Source of the DNA: Pyrodictium sp.
GTDB taxonomy: Archaea; Thermoproteota; Thermoprotei_A; Sulfolobales; Pyrodictiaceae
NCBI GenBank assembly: GCA_015662475.1
Contig: DQUB01000001.1
Span: 1 to 19,515 of the forward strand
Reading direction: 5' to 3'
DNA length: 19,515 nt
Part shown: positions 14,372-19,515 of the stretch, one piece after another
Layout of the letters: every line of letters begins with the position of its first letter
Position numbering within the stretch: the stretch's first letter is position 1
Position numbers and translations under genes: made by a program
The notes under the pieces: generated by a model
What the model was told of the DNA's origin: nothing
Seen by the model: only the letters and a program-made list of their open reading frames with translations
Database searches by the model: none

Positions 14372-14692
14372 TCACACCTCCTCTGGGACCATGGCTATAG
14401 CTTTTACAGGACATTCAGCTGCACAAATACCACAACCTTTACAGTACCTATAGTCGATCTCAAACGTTATCCTGTACCTCCTCCCACTCTTCGTGGTGTA
14501 TGGCTTATCGGTCTCTACGATAGCGCCATCTGGACAGTATGTCCAACACATTCTACAACGCACACATTTTTCCTGGTCGATAACAGGTTTAAGGACTCTC
14601 CAAGACGAGCGATCGTTTTCCCTAGTACTGCCAGGCCATGGTATGATGGCGGCAATTGGCATGTTTTTCCAGCCGGTGAACCGGCTAGCCAT
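14372..14692 (-). CDS. porD: Pyruvate:ferredoxin oxidoreductase, delta subunit (2[4Fe-4S] ferredoxin)
   Basis: A small ferredoxin-like subunit that passes electrons from the TPP site to soluble ferredoxin. Two [4Fe-4S] motifs are complete: CVRCRMCWTYCP and, after a 30-residue insert rich in basic and aromatic residues, CKGCGICAAECP. The N-terminal 45 residues (ending SSWRVLKPVID) are the usual archaeal PorD extension. ATG 14692 is chosen because GAGGTGG lies 8 nt upstream, in the overlap with the end of porG. The in-frame GTGs at 14704 and 14701 would put the start inside that Shine-Dalgarno. Length 106 residues. It is the second gene of the operon, and tight spacing to porG and porA indicates one transcript. 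Confidence 0.93.
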   Translation of the reverse strand: MASRFTGWKNMPIAAIIPWPGSTRENDRSSWRVLKPVIDQEKCVRCRMCWTYCPDGAIVETDKPYTTKSGRRYRITFEIDYRYCKGCGICAAECPVKAIAMVPEEV

Positions 14693-14705
14693 GATGGCCA
14701 CCACC

Positions 14706-15290
14706 TCACCCTATCTTTGTAGCTTCATATGCTTCTCTTATAGCTGCTATGTTTGCTTCAACAACTCTACGTCCTTTCTCCCCAAACTTTTCGGCAACCA
14801 GCCTCAATATGGTGTCAAGCTTGACTATGCCAACAGCTTTGACGAAAGCACCGAGCATTGCAGTGTTTACGATAGGTGCTTTCAAATGCTTCATAGCTAT
14901 AGATGTTGCATTGACTACAGCAACAATCTTCGGCTCTCTCAAACCTTTTTCGCGAAGTAGACCTCTAACCTCTTCAACACTTTTACCCGTATTGATTATA
15001 GCGACACCATCCTCTCTTAAACCGTGTAGGTAGACTCTCGGGTCTAGTGTTGGGTCGAGTACAACGACGATGTTGGGTTCTAGGATTGGTTCTCTCTCGA
15101 GTATAGGTTCTGTTGAGATGCGTGTATAGGCTTTGACAGGTGCACCTCTCCTCTCAGCACCATACTCGGGGAAAGCTTGTGCCCATAGACCCTCTTCAAT
15201 AGCTGCTGCTGCAAGAATTTCTGCTGCTGTTACTGCACCTTGTCCTCCACGACCATGCCACCTTATCTCCAGACGCAAAAGAAGCTTCAC
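14706..15290 (-). CDS. porG: Pyruvate:ferredoxin oxidoreductase, gamma subunit
   Basis: The gamma subunit carries the POR domain that helps bind coenzyme A and assembles with alpha, beta and delta. The glycine-rich N-terminal motif IRWHGRGGQGAVTAAEILA is intact, followed by FPEYGAERRGAPVKAYTRI and VVLDPTLDP, all family-typical. The 194-residue length is normal. GTG 15290 is the likely start: a minus-strand TATA box (ccataaaac, 15324-15332) predicts a transcript beginning about 12 nt upstream of it, leaving little room for a Shine-Dalgarno. It is the first gene of porGDAB, so this promoter probably drives all four subunits. The unknown gene at 15379 is transcribed divergently from the same 88-bp gap. 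Confidence 0.93.
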   Translation of the reverse strand: MKLLLRLEIRWHGRGGQGAVTAAEILAAAAIEEGLWAQAFPEYGAERRGAPVKAYTRISTEPILEREPILEPNIVVVLDPTLDPRVYLHGLREDGVAIINTGKSVEEVRGLLREKGLREPKIVAVVNATSIAMKHLKAPIVNTAMLGAFVKAVGIVKLDTILRLVAEKFGEKGRRVVEANIAAIREAYEATKIG

Positions 15291-15323
15291 CAGTCAAAGT
15301 CGCGTATGTGTACAACTATTACT

Positions 15324-15332
15324 GTTTTATGG
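15324..15332 (-). promoter_or_regulatory. TATA box for the porGDAB operon
   Basis: On the minus strand it reads ccataaaac, about 38 nt upstream of GTG 15290. It lies next to the plus-strand box at 15351-15357, so the two divergent promoters are about 25 bp apart. Confidence 0.55.
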
Positions 15333-15350
15333 TTGGGAGACGTTTTACGC

Positions 15351-15357
15351 TATTATA
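15351..15357 (+). promoter_or_regulatory. TATA box for the hypothetical gene at 15379
   Basis: The sequence tattata has its centre 25 nt before ATG 15379, which fits a leaderless transcript beginning at that ATG. Confidence 0.5.
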
Positions 15358-15378
15358 CTTGGGCTAAAACACCTCTTT

Positions 15379-15762
15379 ATGCGGAGAAGCACCTTGAGTG
15401 CGGAGTTCGACAAGAAGCTTATCCCAGTACGCGTTAAAGGCTTGTCCGACCTAGCTAGGATTGCAGCGAACATAATAGCGTTAGGCCAGCCAGCCTACAT
15501 CATAAGGTTTAAGAGTTCCAAGAAGGGTGTTGTGTATGGGCTAATAGCGGTCCTAAGAGACTACTATAACCTGTACGGTCTCCCAATGCTATACTACTTC
15601 ATCGACGAAGAAGGCAAACAAGATGACAAGCACTACCTATTGGTAAAGGTGGACGATAGTGGTGAGCATGTAGAGCTTTCCAGGAGTACTAGGCCAGGCT
15701 GGGTTCCAGTACCGATAATAGATCTTGAGGAAAAGCCGAAGTTTATGCCAGAAGAACTCTAG
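15379..15762 (+). CDS. Hypothetical protein, 127 residues
   Basis: The family is not recognised. It is a compact soluble alpha/beta protein with a basic N-terminus (MRRSTLSAEFDKKLIPVRVKGL), a helix (SDLARIAANIIALG), strands with a basic patch (YIIRFKSSKKGVVYG), an aromatic segment (YYNLYGLPMLYYFID) and an acidic tail (IIDLEEKPKFMPEEL). Nothing catalytic is visible. The frame is open upstream into porG antisense sequence, so the start must be inferred. ATG 15379 fits the TATA box as a leaderless start. TTG 15394 is an alternative with GGAG 8 nt upstream. The position opposite the por operon promoter suggests possible co-regulation, but that is inference only. Confidence 0.7.
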   Translation: MRRSTLSAEFDKKLIPVRVKGLSDLARIAANIIALGQPAYIIRFKSSKKGVVYGLIAVLRDYYNLYGLPMLYYFIDEEGKQDDKHYLLVKVDDSGEHVELSRSTRPGWVPVPIIDLEEKPKFMPEEL

Positions 15763-15794
15763 CCTACGACTGCGTAACACAGCGCCTCTCCCCC

Positions 15795-15800
15795 TTTAAA
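15795..15800 (+). promoter_or_regulatory. Probable TATA box for the ribbon-helix-helix gene
   Basis: The sequence tttaaa in a C-rich flank predicts a transcript start near 15823 and a leader of about 17 nt that holds the hairpin and Shine-Dalgarno. A second AT box (tttatat, 15821-15827) is too close to the ATG to drive this gene unless transcription starts inside the coding region. Confidence 0.4.
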
Positions 15801-15827
15801 CGAGGACGGTAAAGGCAAACTTTATAT

Positions 15828-15839
15828 GCGGGAGACCGC
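15828..15839 (+). promoter_or_regulatory. GNRA-loop hairpin covering the ribosome binding site
   Basis: GCGG and CCGC form a perfect 4-bp stem closed by GAGA, a GNRA tetraloop, ending one base before the ATG. GGGAGA, the only Shine-Dalgarno candidate, is within it. The same dyad in DNA could be an operator for the encoded RHH protein. Confidence 0.5.
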
Positions 15840-16040
15840 ATGAAGCTCGTCACCGTAAAAATGCCTGAAACATACATCGAGGGTTTAGACGAGCTAGTCA
15901 AGATGGGAAGGTATAGTAGTAGGAGTGAGGCAATACGTGTCGCTGTAAGAGAGCTTCTTAAGAGAGAGTTGTGGGGTATACAGCCTGCACACCACGAGCT
16001 CCCACACCGCACTAGCGAGCCTAGAAAAGTCACTGTCTAG
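15840..16040 (+). CDS. Ribbon-helix-helix (CopG/NikR-type) transcription regulator
   Basis: A 66-residue DNA-binding protein. Residues 2-8 form the basic beta strand (KLVTVKM) that would pair with its dimer partner in the DNA major groove. Helix A is about 11-22 (ETYIEGLDELVK) and helix B about 27-42 (SSRSEAIRVAVRELLK), with the classic G-x-Y-S-S-R-S-E-A turn. The C-terminal 20 residues are His- and Pro-rich (HHELPHR), possibly disordered or metal-binding, but no NikR ACT domain is present. ATG 15840 is the only sensible start. The dyad immediately upstream suggests autoregulation. No toxin gene follows in a cognate position, so a toxin-antitoxin role is not indicated. Confidence 0.9.
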   Translation: MKLVTVKMPETYIEGLDELVKMGRYSSRSEAIRVAVRELLKRELWGIQPAHHELPHRTSEPRKVTV

Positions 16041-16060
16041 CACAGGTTCAAGCTAGAGGG

Positions 16061-16065
16061 TTTTT
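16061..16065 (+). terminator. T-run after the ribbon-helix-helix gene
   Basis: Five T residues follow a purine-rich stretch 20 bp after the stop codon, a possible archaeal terminator. The remaining sequence to 16127 includes a weak dyad (CCAGC/GCTGG around 16083-16100) of no clear role. Confidence 0.35.
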
Positions 16066-16127
16066 AAGCTTCCAGCCTACCTCCAGCCCACAACTGCTGG
16101 CTTCTAGCCGCTATATCCTCCAGAACC

Positions 16128-16136
16128 TATTTTTAG
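16128..16136 (+). promoter_or_regulatory. TATA-like box for the gene at 16162
   Basis: The sequence tatttttag has its centre about 30 nt before GTG 16162, consistent with a leaderless or nearly leaderless message. Confidence 0.4.
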
Positions 16137-16161
16137 CCCTGTACAGCGGCAACAATGCCCA

Positions 16162-16581
16162 GTGATTGTGTTGAGCGTAGATTCTTGGGGTAGCCTGTTG
16201 GACTCTCTAGAGGATGCTCGTCGACTTGTAGAAATGCTAGCTAATGTGCTGAGTAGAGAGCCGATAATAGGGGCTTATGAGCCACACGTTGTGCTAAGAT
16301 ATGAAGCGTATGATACTGGTTATGGTGTTTGTGTAGAGGCTAGCTTAGCTGTAAAGCTTGTAGCGGAGGGAGAGGGTGTTAGACTAGAGGCTCTTAGCAG
16401 GTTGGAGGACGTGCTTAGCTCGATAGGGCTTGAAGTTGTGGCTGTAAGAGGGTGTGGAGATGGCGACTGTATAGAGCTTGTGTTGAAGAGCGACTTTGCA
16501 AGCCCCTGTATAGTTTCACAGGTTGAGGAGGGTAGGAGGCTGGTCTCGCTCTTAAAAAGTGTTGTTGGGGCAAAAGAATAG
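16162..16581 (+). CDS. Hypothetical protein, 139 residues
   Basis: The family is not recognised. It is an acidic alpha/beta protein: a first helix (SWGSLLDSLEDARRLVEMLANVL), two central strands (PHVVLRYEAYD, YGVCVEASLAVKLVA), a second helix (LEALSRLEDVLSSIG), a strand ending in a cysteine pair (VVAVRGCGDGDCIELVL) and a C-terminal helix (VEEGRRLVSLLKSVVG). The CGDGDC pair could bind metal or form a disulfide, but it has no partner pair. GTG 16162 is the first initiator after the TATA-like box; the ATG at 16155 is in another frame. It sits alone between the RHH gene and the coiled-coil gene on the same strand, each with its own promoter. Confidence 0.65.
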   Translation: MIVLSVDSWGSLLDSLEDARRLVEMLANVLSREPIIGAYEPHVVLRYEAYDTGYGVCVEASLAVKLVAEGEGVRLEALSRLEDVLSSIGLEVVAVRGCGDGDCIELVLKSDFASPCIVSQVEEGRRLVSLLKSVVGAKE

Positions 16582-16605
16582 TTTCACTTACCCCACGTTT
16601 AGCCC

Positions 16606-16610
16606 TTATA
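16606..16610 (+). promoter_or_regulatory. TATA-like box for the coiled-coil gene
   Basis: The sequence ttata lies within cccttatagagg. It is about 40 nt before TTG 16648, predicting a leader of about 14 nt with GAGG next to the start. Confidence 0.35.
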
Positions 16611-16647
16611 GAGGCAAAGTGTCTCCAAACACATTTGGTATCTGAGG

Positions 16648-17301
16648 TTGGCTGTTAGGAGGCTAGACGAGTACTTCAAGATGGTTAGTAGAGCTGCTAA
16701 GAGTGGAGAGGTTGATGTCGATCTTCTACTACATAGAATTGTTGAAACTCTAATGTTTGAGATTCGGAGAATTGTTAGAGAGGAGGTTGAAACGGTTGTG
16801 CGGAGTATTGGTGTGAGAGAAACTGGTACTGGTATAGAGCAAGTCTATAGAAAGCTTGATGAGATTGAGAAAATGTTGGTTGAGTTGAGAGCTGCTATCG
16901 ATAGACTTGAGAAGAAGGCTAGCGGTATTCAACGGCAACAGTCTAAGCCTGCATGGCTTTCAAAGATACTTGAGGCTATCGGTGATAGAGGCTTTGTGTT
17001 TCTGAGGGAAACAGGGGTTAATGCTAGCGTTTTAGAGCCAAGTGTACTCCAGAAACATGGTCTTGCAATGATAAATCTTGGCGACGACTACCTCATAGTG
17101 GAGCTAAAGACCTTGCAAGAGCTTGCAGACAACCTCTCTACGATAAAAACGTTTGACGAGCAAGAGACTATGATGAAGCTCCCTCATAGACACCAAATGC
17201 TCTTCCAAATCTTTAGAAAGGCTGGACTCGTCATCTACAATAGTTCTAAGAGGATGTGGGAAATCTCCAAAGATGTTATGAGGTTTATTGGGCAGAGCTA
17301 G
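16648..17301 (+). CDS. Hypothetical coiled-coil protein, 217 residues
   Basis: The family is not recognised. Residues about 1-50 are helical and charged (LLLHRIVETLMFEIRRIVREEVETVV). Residues about 62-95 form a heptad-like coiled coil (QVYRKLDEIEKMLVELRAAIDRLEKKA). After a Gln-rich joint, residues about 100-217 make a compact globular domain with alternating helices and short strands, ending in a helix-rich segment (HRHQMLFQIFRKAGLV, then YNSSKRMWEISKDVMRFIG) that could be a winged-helix. A DNA-binding or scaffolding role is possible, with no direct evidence. TTG 16648 follows TGAGG with no spacer, so an internal start such as ATG 16681 cannot be excluded. The stop overlaps the convergent L13e gene by 4 bp. 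Confidence 0.7.
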   Translation: MAVRRLDEYFKMVSRAAKSGEVDVDLLLHRIVETLMFEIRRIVREEVETVVRSIGVRETGTGIEQVYRKLDEIEKMLVELRAAIDRLEKKASGIQRQQSKPAWLSKILEAIGDRGFVFLRETGVNASVLEPSVLQKHGLAMINLGDDYLIVELKTLQELADNLSTIKTFDEQETMMKLPHRHQMLFQIFRKAGLVIYNSSKRMWEISKDVMRFIGQS

Positions 17302-17567
17302 TCTGGTATGCCTCTAGGCTTATAGCCTAGCTCCTCCAAATACTTTCTAAGAGCTTCCACGTTCCACTCCCACTTAGTCTTCCTCTTAGGGTCTACGGGC
17401 AACCCCAACATCCTGGCTTCGCCAACTCCAAGGCCAACCTCTTTTATCTCTGGTATGCTGAACCCCCTACCCTCTCTAAGACCTGGATCAGCACCACCAT
17501 ACTTTCTCAATCTAGGCTTTTTCACTAGAGGTCTTGGAGGTTCAGCCTCTTTAAGCCCAAAGCTCAA
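17298..17567 (-). CDS. rpl13e: Ribosomal protein L13e (crenarchaeal type)
   Basis: A large-subunit ribosomal protein found in eukaryotes and in some archaea, mostly crenarchaea. The 89-residue product has a basic, proline-rich N-terminus (PPRPLVKKPRLRKYGG) and the diagnostic block GRGFSIPEIKEVGL, then ARMLGLPVDPKRKTKWEWNVEALRKYL. That matches the archaeal short form, which covers only the core of eukaryotic eL13. TTG 17567 is chosen because GGGGGTGAGG lies about 7 nt upstream. A minus-strand TATA box (17615-17623) gives it its own transcript, independent of the Lrp gene upstream. It is not linked to other ribosomal genes here, as is common for this protein. Confidence 0.9.
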   Translation of the reverse strand: MSFGLKEAEPPRPLVKKPRLRKYGGADPGLREGRGFSIPEIKEVGLGVGEARMLGLPVDPKRKTKWEWNVEALRKYLEELGYKPRGIPD

Positions 17568-17614
17568 ACTCTACCTCACCCCCAGCATGGAGACTGTTCT
17601 TGAGGTTCTAGCCC

Positions 17615-17623
17615 CCTTAAAAC
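17615..17623 (-). promoter_or_regulatory. TATA box for rpl13e
   Basis: On the minus strand it reads gttttaagg, about 52 nt before TTG 17567, with a predicted transcript start near 17593 and a leader that includes the strong Shine-Dalgarno. Confidence 0.5.
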
Positions 17624-17625
17624 TT

Positions 17626-18102
17626 CTACACGCTCTCTACCCTCTCGGACAGTATGGGGGCTACTATATCCTCTTTAAACACTTTTAGGACAACACTTGT
17701 GACTGTTCTCCTGATATGTGGGTTTCTGTTTACCGTTTTTAGGAACTTGTTTAGACCGTCAATGTTCTTGAACTTGGATATTATGGCTAGGTCATAGTCT
17801 CCCGTAATGTCATAGACAGCTACAACGTTTGGATAGCTAGTAAGCTCTCTTGCTATGGACTCGATGTATTTGCCTTCTACAGCTAAGAGTGTTAGTGCTG
17901 TTATTGTGTAGCCTAGCTGGTCGTAGTCTGGGATTATGGTGAATCGTTTGATAACACCGTTTGCAACAAGTCTTTGGAGTCGAGCGTGTAGGGTTGAGGG
18001 GGCTACTCCTAGTCTTGCTGCTAGACTGCGAATGCTTAGCCTAGCATCTTCGGCTAGAAGTCGTACAATTTCTCGATCAAGTCTGTCTAGCTGACTAGAC
18101 AT
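17626..18102 (-). CDS. Lrp/AsnC-family transcription regulator
   Basis: A 158-residue regulator of the feast/famine class. Residues about 2-60 form the winged-helix DNA-binding domain (LDRLDREIVRLLAEDARLSIRSLAARLGVAPSTLHARLQRLVANGVIKRFT). Residues about 65-150 form the RAM/ACT-like ligand and oligomerisation domain (TALTLLAVEGKY, VVAVYDITGDYDLAIISKFKN). The effector is probably an amino acid but cannot be read from sequence. The frame extends to 18159, but ATG 18102 is chosen because the family starts just before LDxLDxxIL. GGGTG is 9 nt upstream, and a TATA box at 18144-18152 puts the transcript start after 18159. It is divergent from the DUF211-ttuA pair. Repeats in the shared upstream region are candidate binding sites for it. 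Confidence 0.92.
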   Translation of the reverse strand: MSSQLDRLDREIVRLLAEDARLSIRSLAARLGVAPSTLHARLQRLVANGVIKRFTIIPDYDQLGYTITALTLLAVEGKYIESIARELTSYPNVVAVYDITGDYDLAIISKFKNIDGLNKFLKTVNRNPHIRRTVTSVVLKVFKEDIVAPILSERVESV

Positions 18103-18143
18103 GGGCTTAGCACCCACGAAGGCTATTCGTGCAAGAGTACGGG

Positions 18144-18152
18144 CATATAACT
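18144..18152 (-). promoter_or_regulatory. TATA box for the Lrp-type gene
   Basis: On the minus strand it reads agttatatg. Its centre is about 45 nt from ATG 18102, predicting a leader of about 19 nt that contains GGGTG. Confidence 0.5.
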
Positions 18153-18210
18153 GTACCACTCCTACACTGGTTCGGAGGGTTGTTCTAGGGGTAAAACGCT
18201 CATATGTTCT

Positions 18211-18242
18211 TGGGGATGGTAGCCCCTTAGTGTGGGGATGGT
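18211..18242. repeat. Direct repeat TGGGGATGGT, two copies 22 bp apart
   Basis: Identical 10-base copies lie at 18211-18220 and 18233-18242 in the divergent region between the Lrp gene and DUF211. A spacing of about two helical turns places both on the same face of DNA. The first copy can also pair with CCCC at 18223-18226. Confidence 0.6.
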
Positions 18243-18305
18243 GAGATAGTTTTCTAAGACTAGTGGTGTCTAACCTAGTATTTGCGGCGGTGGTGGACGG
18301 GTTCC

Positions 18306-18596
18306 ATGGGGTTACGCCGTCTAGTGCTTGATGTTCTCAAGCCTCTTAGAGAACCTTCCATAGTTGAGGTTGCTCTAGAGTTGAGCAAGGTTCCTGGAGT
18401 TGAGGGTGTAAACATTACGGTCAACGAAGTTGATGTTGAGACTTTAAGCCTAACAATAGTTGTTGAGGGTACAGATATAGACTTTGAAGGTGTTAAGCGT
18501 GTACTTGAGAGTGTTGGTGCAGCGATACACAGTATAGACCAGGTGGTTGCTGGTAAGAAGATGGTTGAAATGCCAAGTTCTTGTAGAGGTGAGTAG
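18306..18596 (+). CDS. DUF211 family protein
   Basis: A 96-residue archaeal protein of the DUF211 family, known as small ferredoxin-like alpha/beta folds that form oligomers; biochemical role not established. The family signature is clear: LRRLVLDVLKPLREPSIVEVALELSKVPGVEGVNITVNEVD in overlapping pieces (LDVLKP, KVPGVEGVNI, VNEVDVET), then LTIVVEGTDIDFEGVKRVLESVGAAIHSIDQVVAG. ATG 18306 is preferred to the upstream TTG 18282 because GGTGG lies about 10 nt before it and the DUF211 family begins at this point. The ttuA gene follows immediately and is probably co-transcribed. The final codons overlap the Shine-Dalgarno of ttuA, suggesting coupled translation. Confidence 0.9.
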   Translation: MGLRRLVLDVLKPLREPSIVEVALELSKVPGVEGVNITVNEVDVETLSLTIVVEGTDIDFEGVKRVLESVGAAIHSIDQVVAGKKMVEMPSSCRGE

Positions 18597-18601
18597 AGGC
18601 C

Positions 18602-19515
18602 CTGGTTAGACAGTGTGTCTCTTGTGGAGCTCCAGCCGAGATATTCTTGCCCTACCGCAACACTGCTCTCTGCTGGAAATGTTTTCGGAGAGACGTTGTA
18701 GAGCGTGTAAAGCTTGAGATTGTCCGCTGGAAACTCTTCGACAAAAACCATCGGCTATTGGCAGCTGTTAGTGGTGGTAAAGACAGTTTCACTCTTCTAA
18801 GCGTGTTAGCAGAAGTTCACGATCCTTCAAAGATTGTAGCTGTAACTGTTGTTGAGGGTATAGAGGGAGGGTACCATGTTGAGGAGGCTAGAAGGCTTAG
18901 CAGGTATGCTAGAGAGTTTGGCATAGACTACATCGTTGTTAGCTTCAAAGAGTTCTATGGTGTTACACTTGCAGAGCTTGTTGCAGAGTCTAGGAGGAAG
19001 GGGCTAGGTGTGAAACCGTGCACCTTCTGTGGCGTGTTGAGGCGGAGGATACTGAATAGGCTTGCAAAGCAGGTTGGGGCGGACCGCGTGGTGACAGCCC
19101 ACAACCTAGACGATGAAGCGCAAACAGTGATAATGAACATTGTACGGGGGGACATTGTTGGTCTAGCCCGTCAACATCCGATAGCGAGTCTAGAAGCTGG
19201 GAGAGAGTTTGTGCCACGTGTAAAACCTCTACGCAAGATATACGAGTGGGAGACAACAGTCTATGCTTTCAAGTCCGGGTACCCCATACCCCAAACCGAG
19301 TGCCCCTACCTAAAGCTAGACCCAACACTAAGGCTTAGCATAAGGTTGAAGCTCTACGAGATTGAGTGGGCAAAACCAGGTACACTGCTAAGACTATTGG
19401 AGACCTTTGACCTTCTAGTAGAGCCTCTTGCGAGAAAATATGCTCTCAAACACCTACCACTCTGCGAACGCTGTGGAGAACCCACTAGCCCTGGAAGAAG
19501 GATTTGCAAGGCTTG
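18602..19515 (+). CDS. ttuA: TtuA/Ncs6-family tRNA 2-thiolation enzyme, 3' end cut by the window
   Basis: An ATP-dependent PP-loop sulfurtransferase that makes 2-thiouridine or 2-thioribothymidine in tRNA, raising tRNA stability at high temperature. The landmarks are in order: N-terminal zinc pairs CVSC and CWKC, PP-loop AVSGGKDS, CTFC (two [4Fe-4S]/catalytic cysteines), HNLDDEAQ, TECPY (third cluster cysteine) and the start of the C-terminal zinc finger CERCG...RICKA. Only the last few residues are missing. No ATG, GTG or TTG exists between the preceding in-frame TGA (18590-18592) and the first zinc pair. CTG 18602, 9 nt after GAGGTGA, gives LVRQCVSC, the usual N-terminal length. TTG 18647 would delete the first zinc pair. 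Probably transcribed with DUF211. Confidence 0.93.
   Translation, partial: MVRQCVSCGAPAEIFLPYRNTALCWKCFRRDVVERVKLEIVRWKLFDKNHRLLAAVSGGKDSFTLLSVLAEVHDPSKIVAVTVVEGIEGGYHVEEARRLSRYAREFGIDYIVVSFKEFYGVTLAELVAESRRKGLGVKPCTFCGVLRRRILNRLAKQVGADRVVTAHNLDDEAQTVIMNIVRGDIVGLARQHPIASLEAGREFVPRVKPLRKIYEWETTVYAFKSGYPIPQTECPYLKLDPTLRLSIRLKLYEIEWAKPGTLLRLLETFDLLVEPLARKYALKHLPLCERCGEPTSPGRRICKA

Noticed and set aside
15840..16040. Toxin-antitoxin pair
   Set aside because: The ribbon-helix-helix protein is antitoxin-like, but the next gene is 120 bp away with its own promoter and does not resemble RelE, VapC or other toxins.

Overview
The window looks like chromosomal DNA of an anaerobic, hyperthermophilic crenarchaeon. 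The best guess is Desulfurococcales, near Hyperthermus/Pyrodictium/Pyrolobus; this rests on gene content and style, not on a database match. The archaeal markers are deoxyhypusine synthase, a crenarchaeal-type L13e ribosomal protein, a TtuA/Ncs6 tRNA thiolase, a DUF211 protein, an Lrp-type regulator and a four-subunit porGDAB oxidoreductase. Genes are tightly packed. AT-rich TATA boxes lie 20-45 nt before many starts, several transcripts are probably leaderless, and GTG and TTG starts outnumber ATG. No rRNA, tRNA, CRISPR array or insertion sequence was seen.

Layout. 1-2218: a partial sugar-isomerase-like (SIS) gene leaving the left edge, a two-helix membrane protein, an unknown 235-residue protein, and hemD. 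2129-2543 is the only long gap; it is GC-rich and full of inverted repeats. 2544-5037: an RsmB/NSUN-type m5C methyltransferase, then deoxyhypusine synthase. 5064-10922: an ABC importer locus of the Fe3+/COG1840 type. The binding protein, a fused double permease and an ATPase read rightward, and a membrane-anchored GATase-like surface protein is transcribed divergently. 10919-12149: a class II glutamine amidotransferase and a small unknown protein, divergent from one shared AT box. 15290-12146: the por operon (gamma, delta, alpha, beta) for oxidative decarboxylation of pyruvate or a related 2-oxoacid to an acyl-CoA, with electrons passed to ferredoxin. 15379-17301: four small genes, one a ribbon-helix-helix regulator and three unrecognised. 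17298-19515: L13e, an Lrp/AsnC regulator, DUF211 and TtuA/Ncs6, the last cut by the right edge.

The most striking observation is an in-frame amber codon inside porA. It separates 319 codons from 85 intact codons that complete a family-length alpha subunit (406 residues if read through). TAG is also the commonest genuine stop here (16 of 22 complete reading frames), so wholesale UAG reassignment is excluded. Split polypeptides, local readthrough or a sequence error remain possible. Also notable are a TtuA gene whose only sensible start is CTG behind a good Shine-Dalgarno sequence, a cluster of TATACCC repeats and GC-rich hairpins at 2211-2483, and three convergent gene pairs whose stop codons share a single YTAG tetranucleotide.

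Nothing in the window is a defence system or mobile element. The candidate new biology is at the level of expression (porA, ttuA, the 2.2-2.5 kb gap) and of a few unrecognised archaeal protein families.
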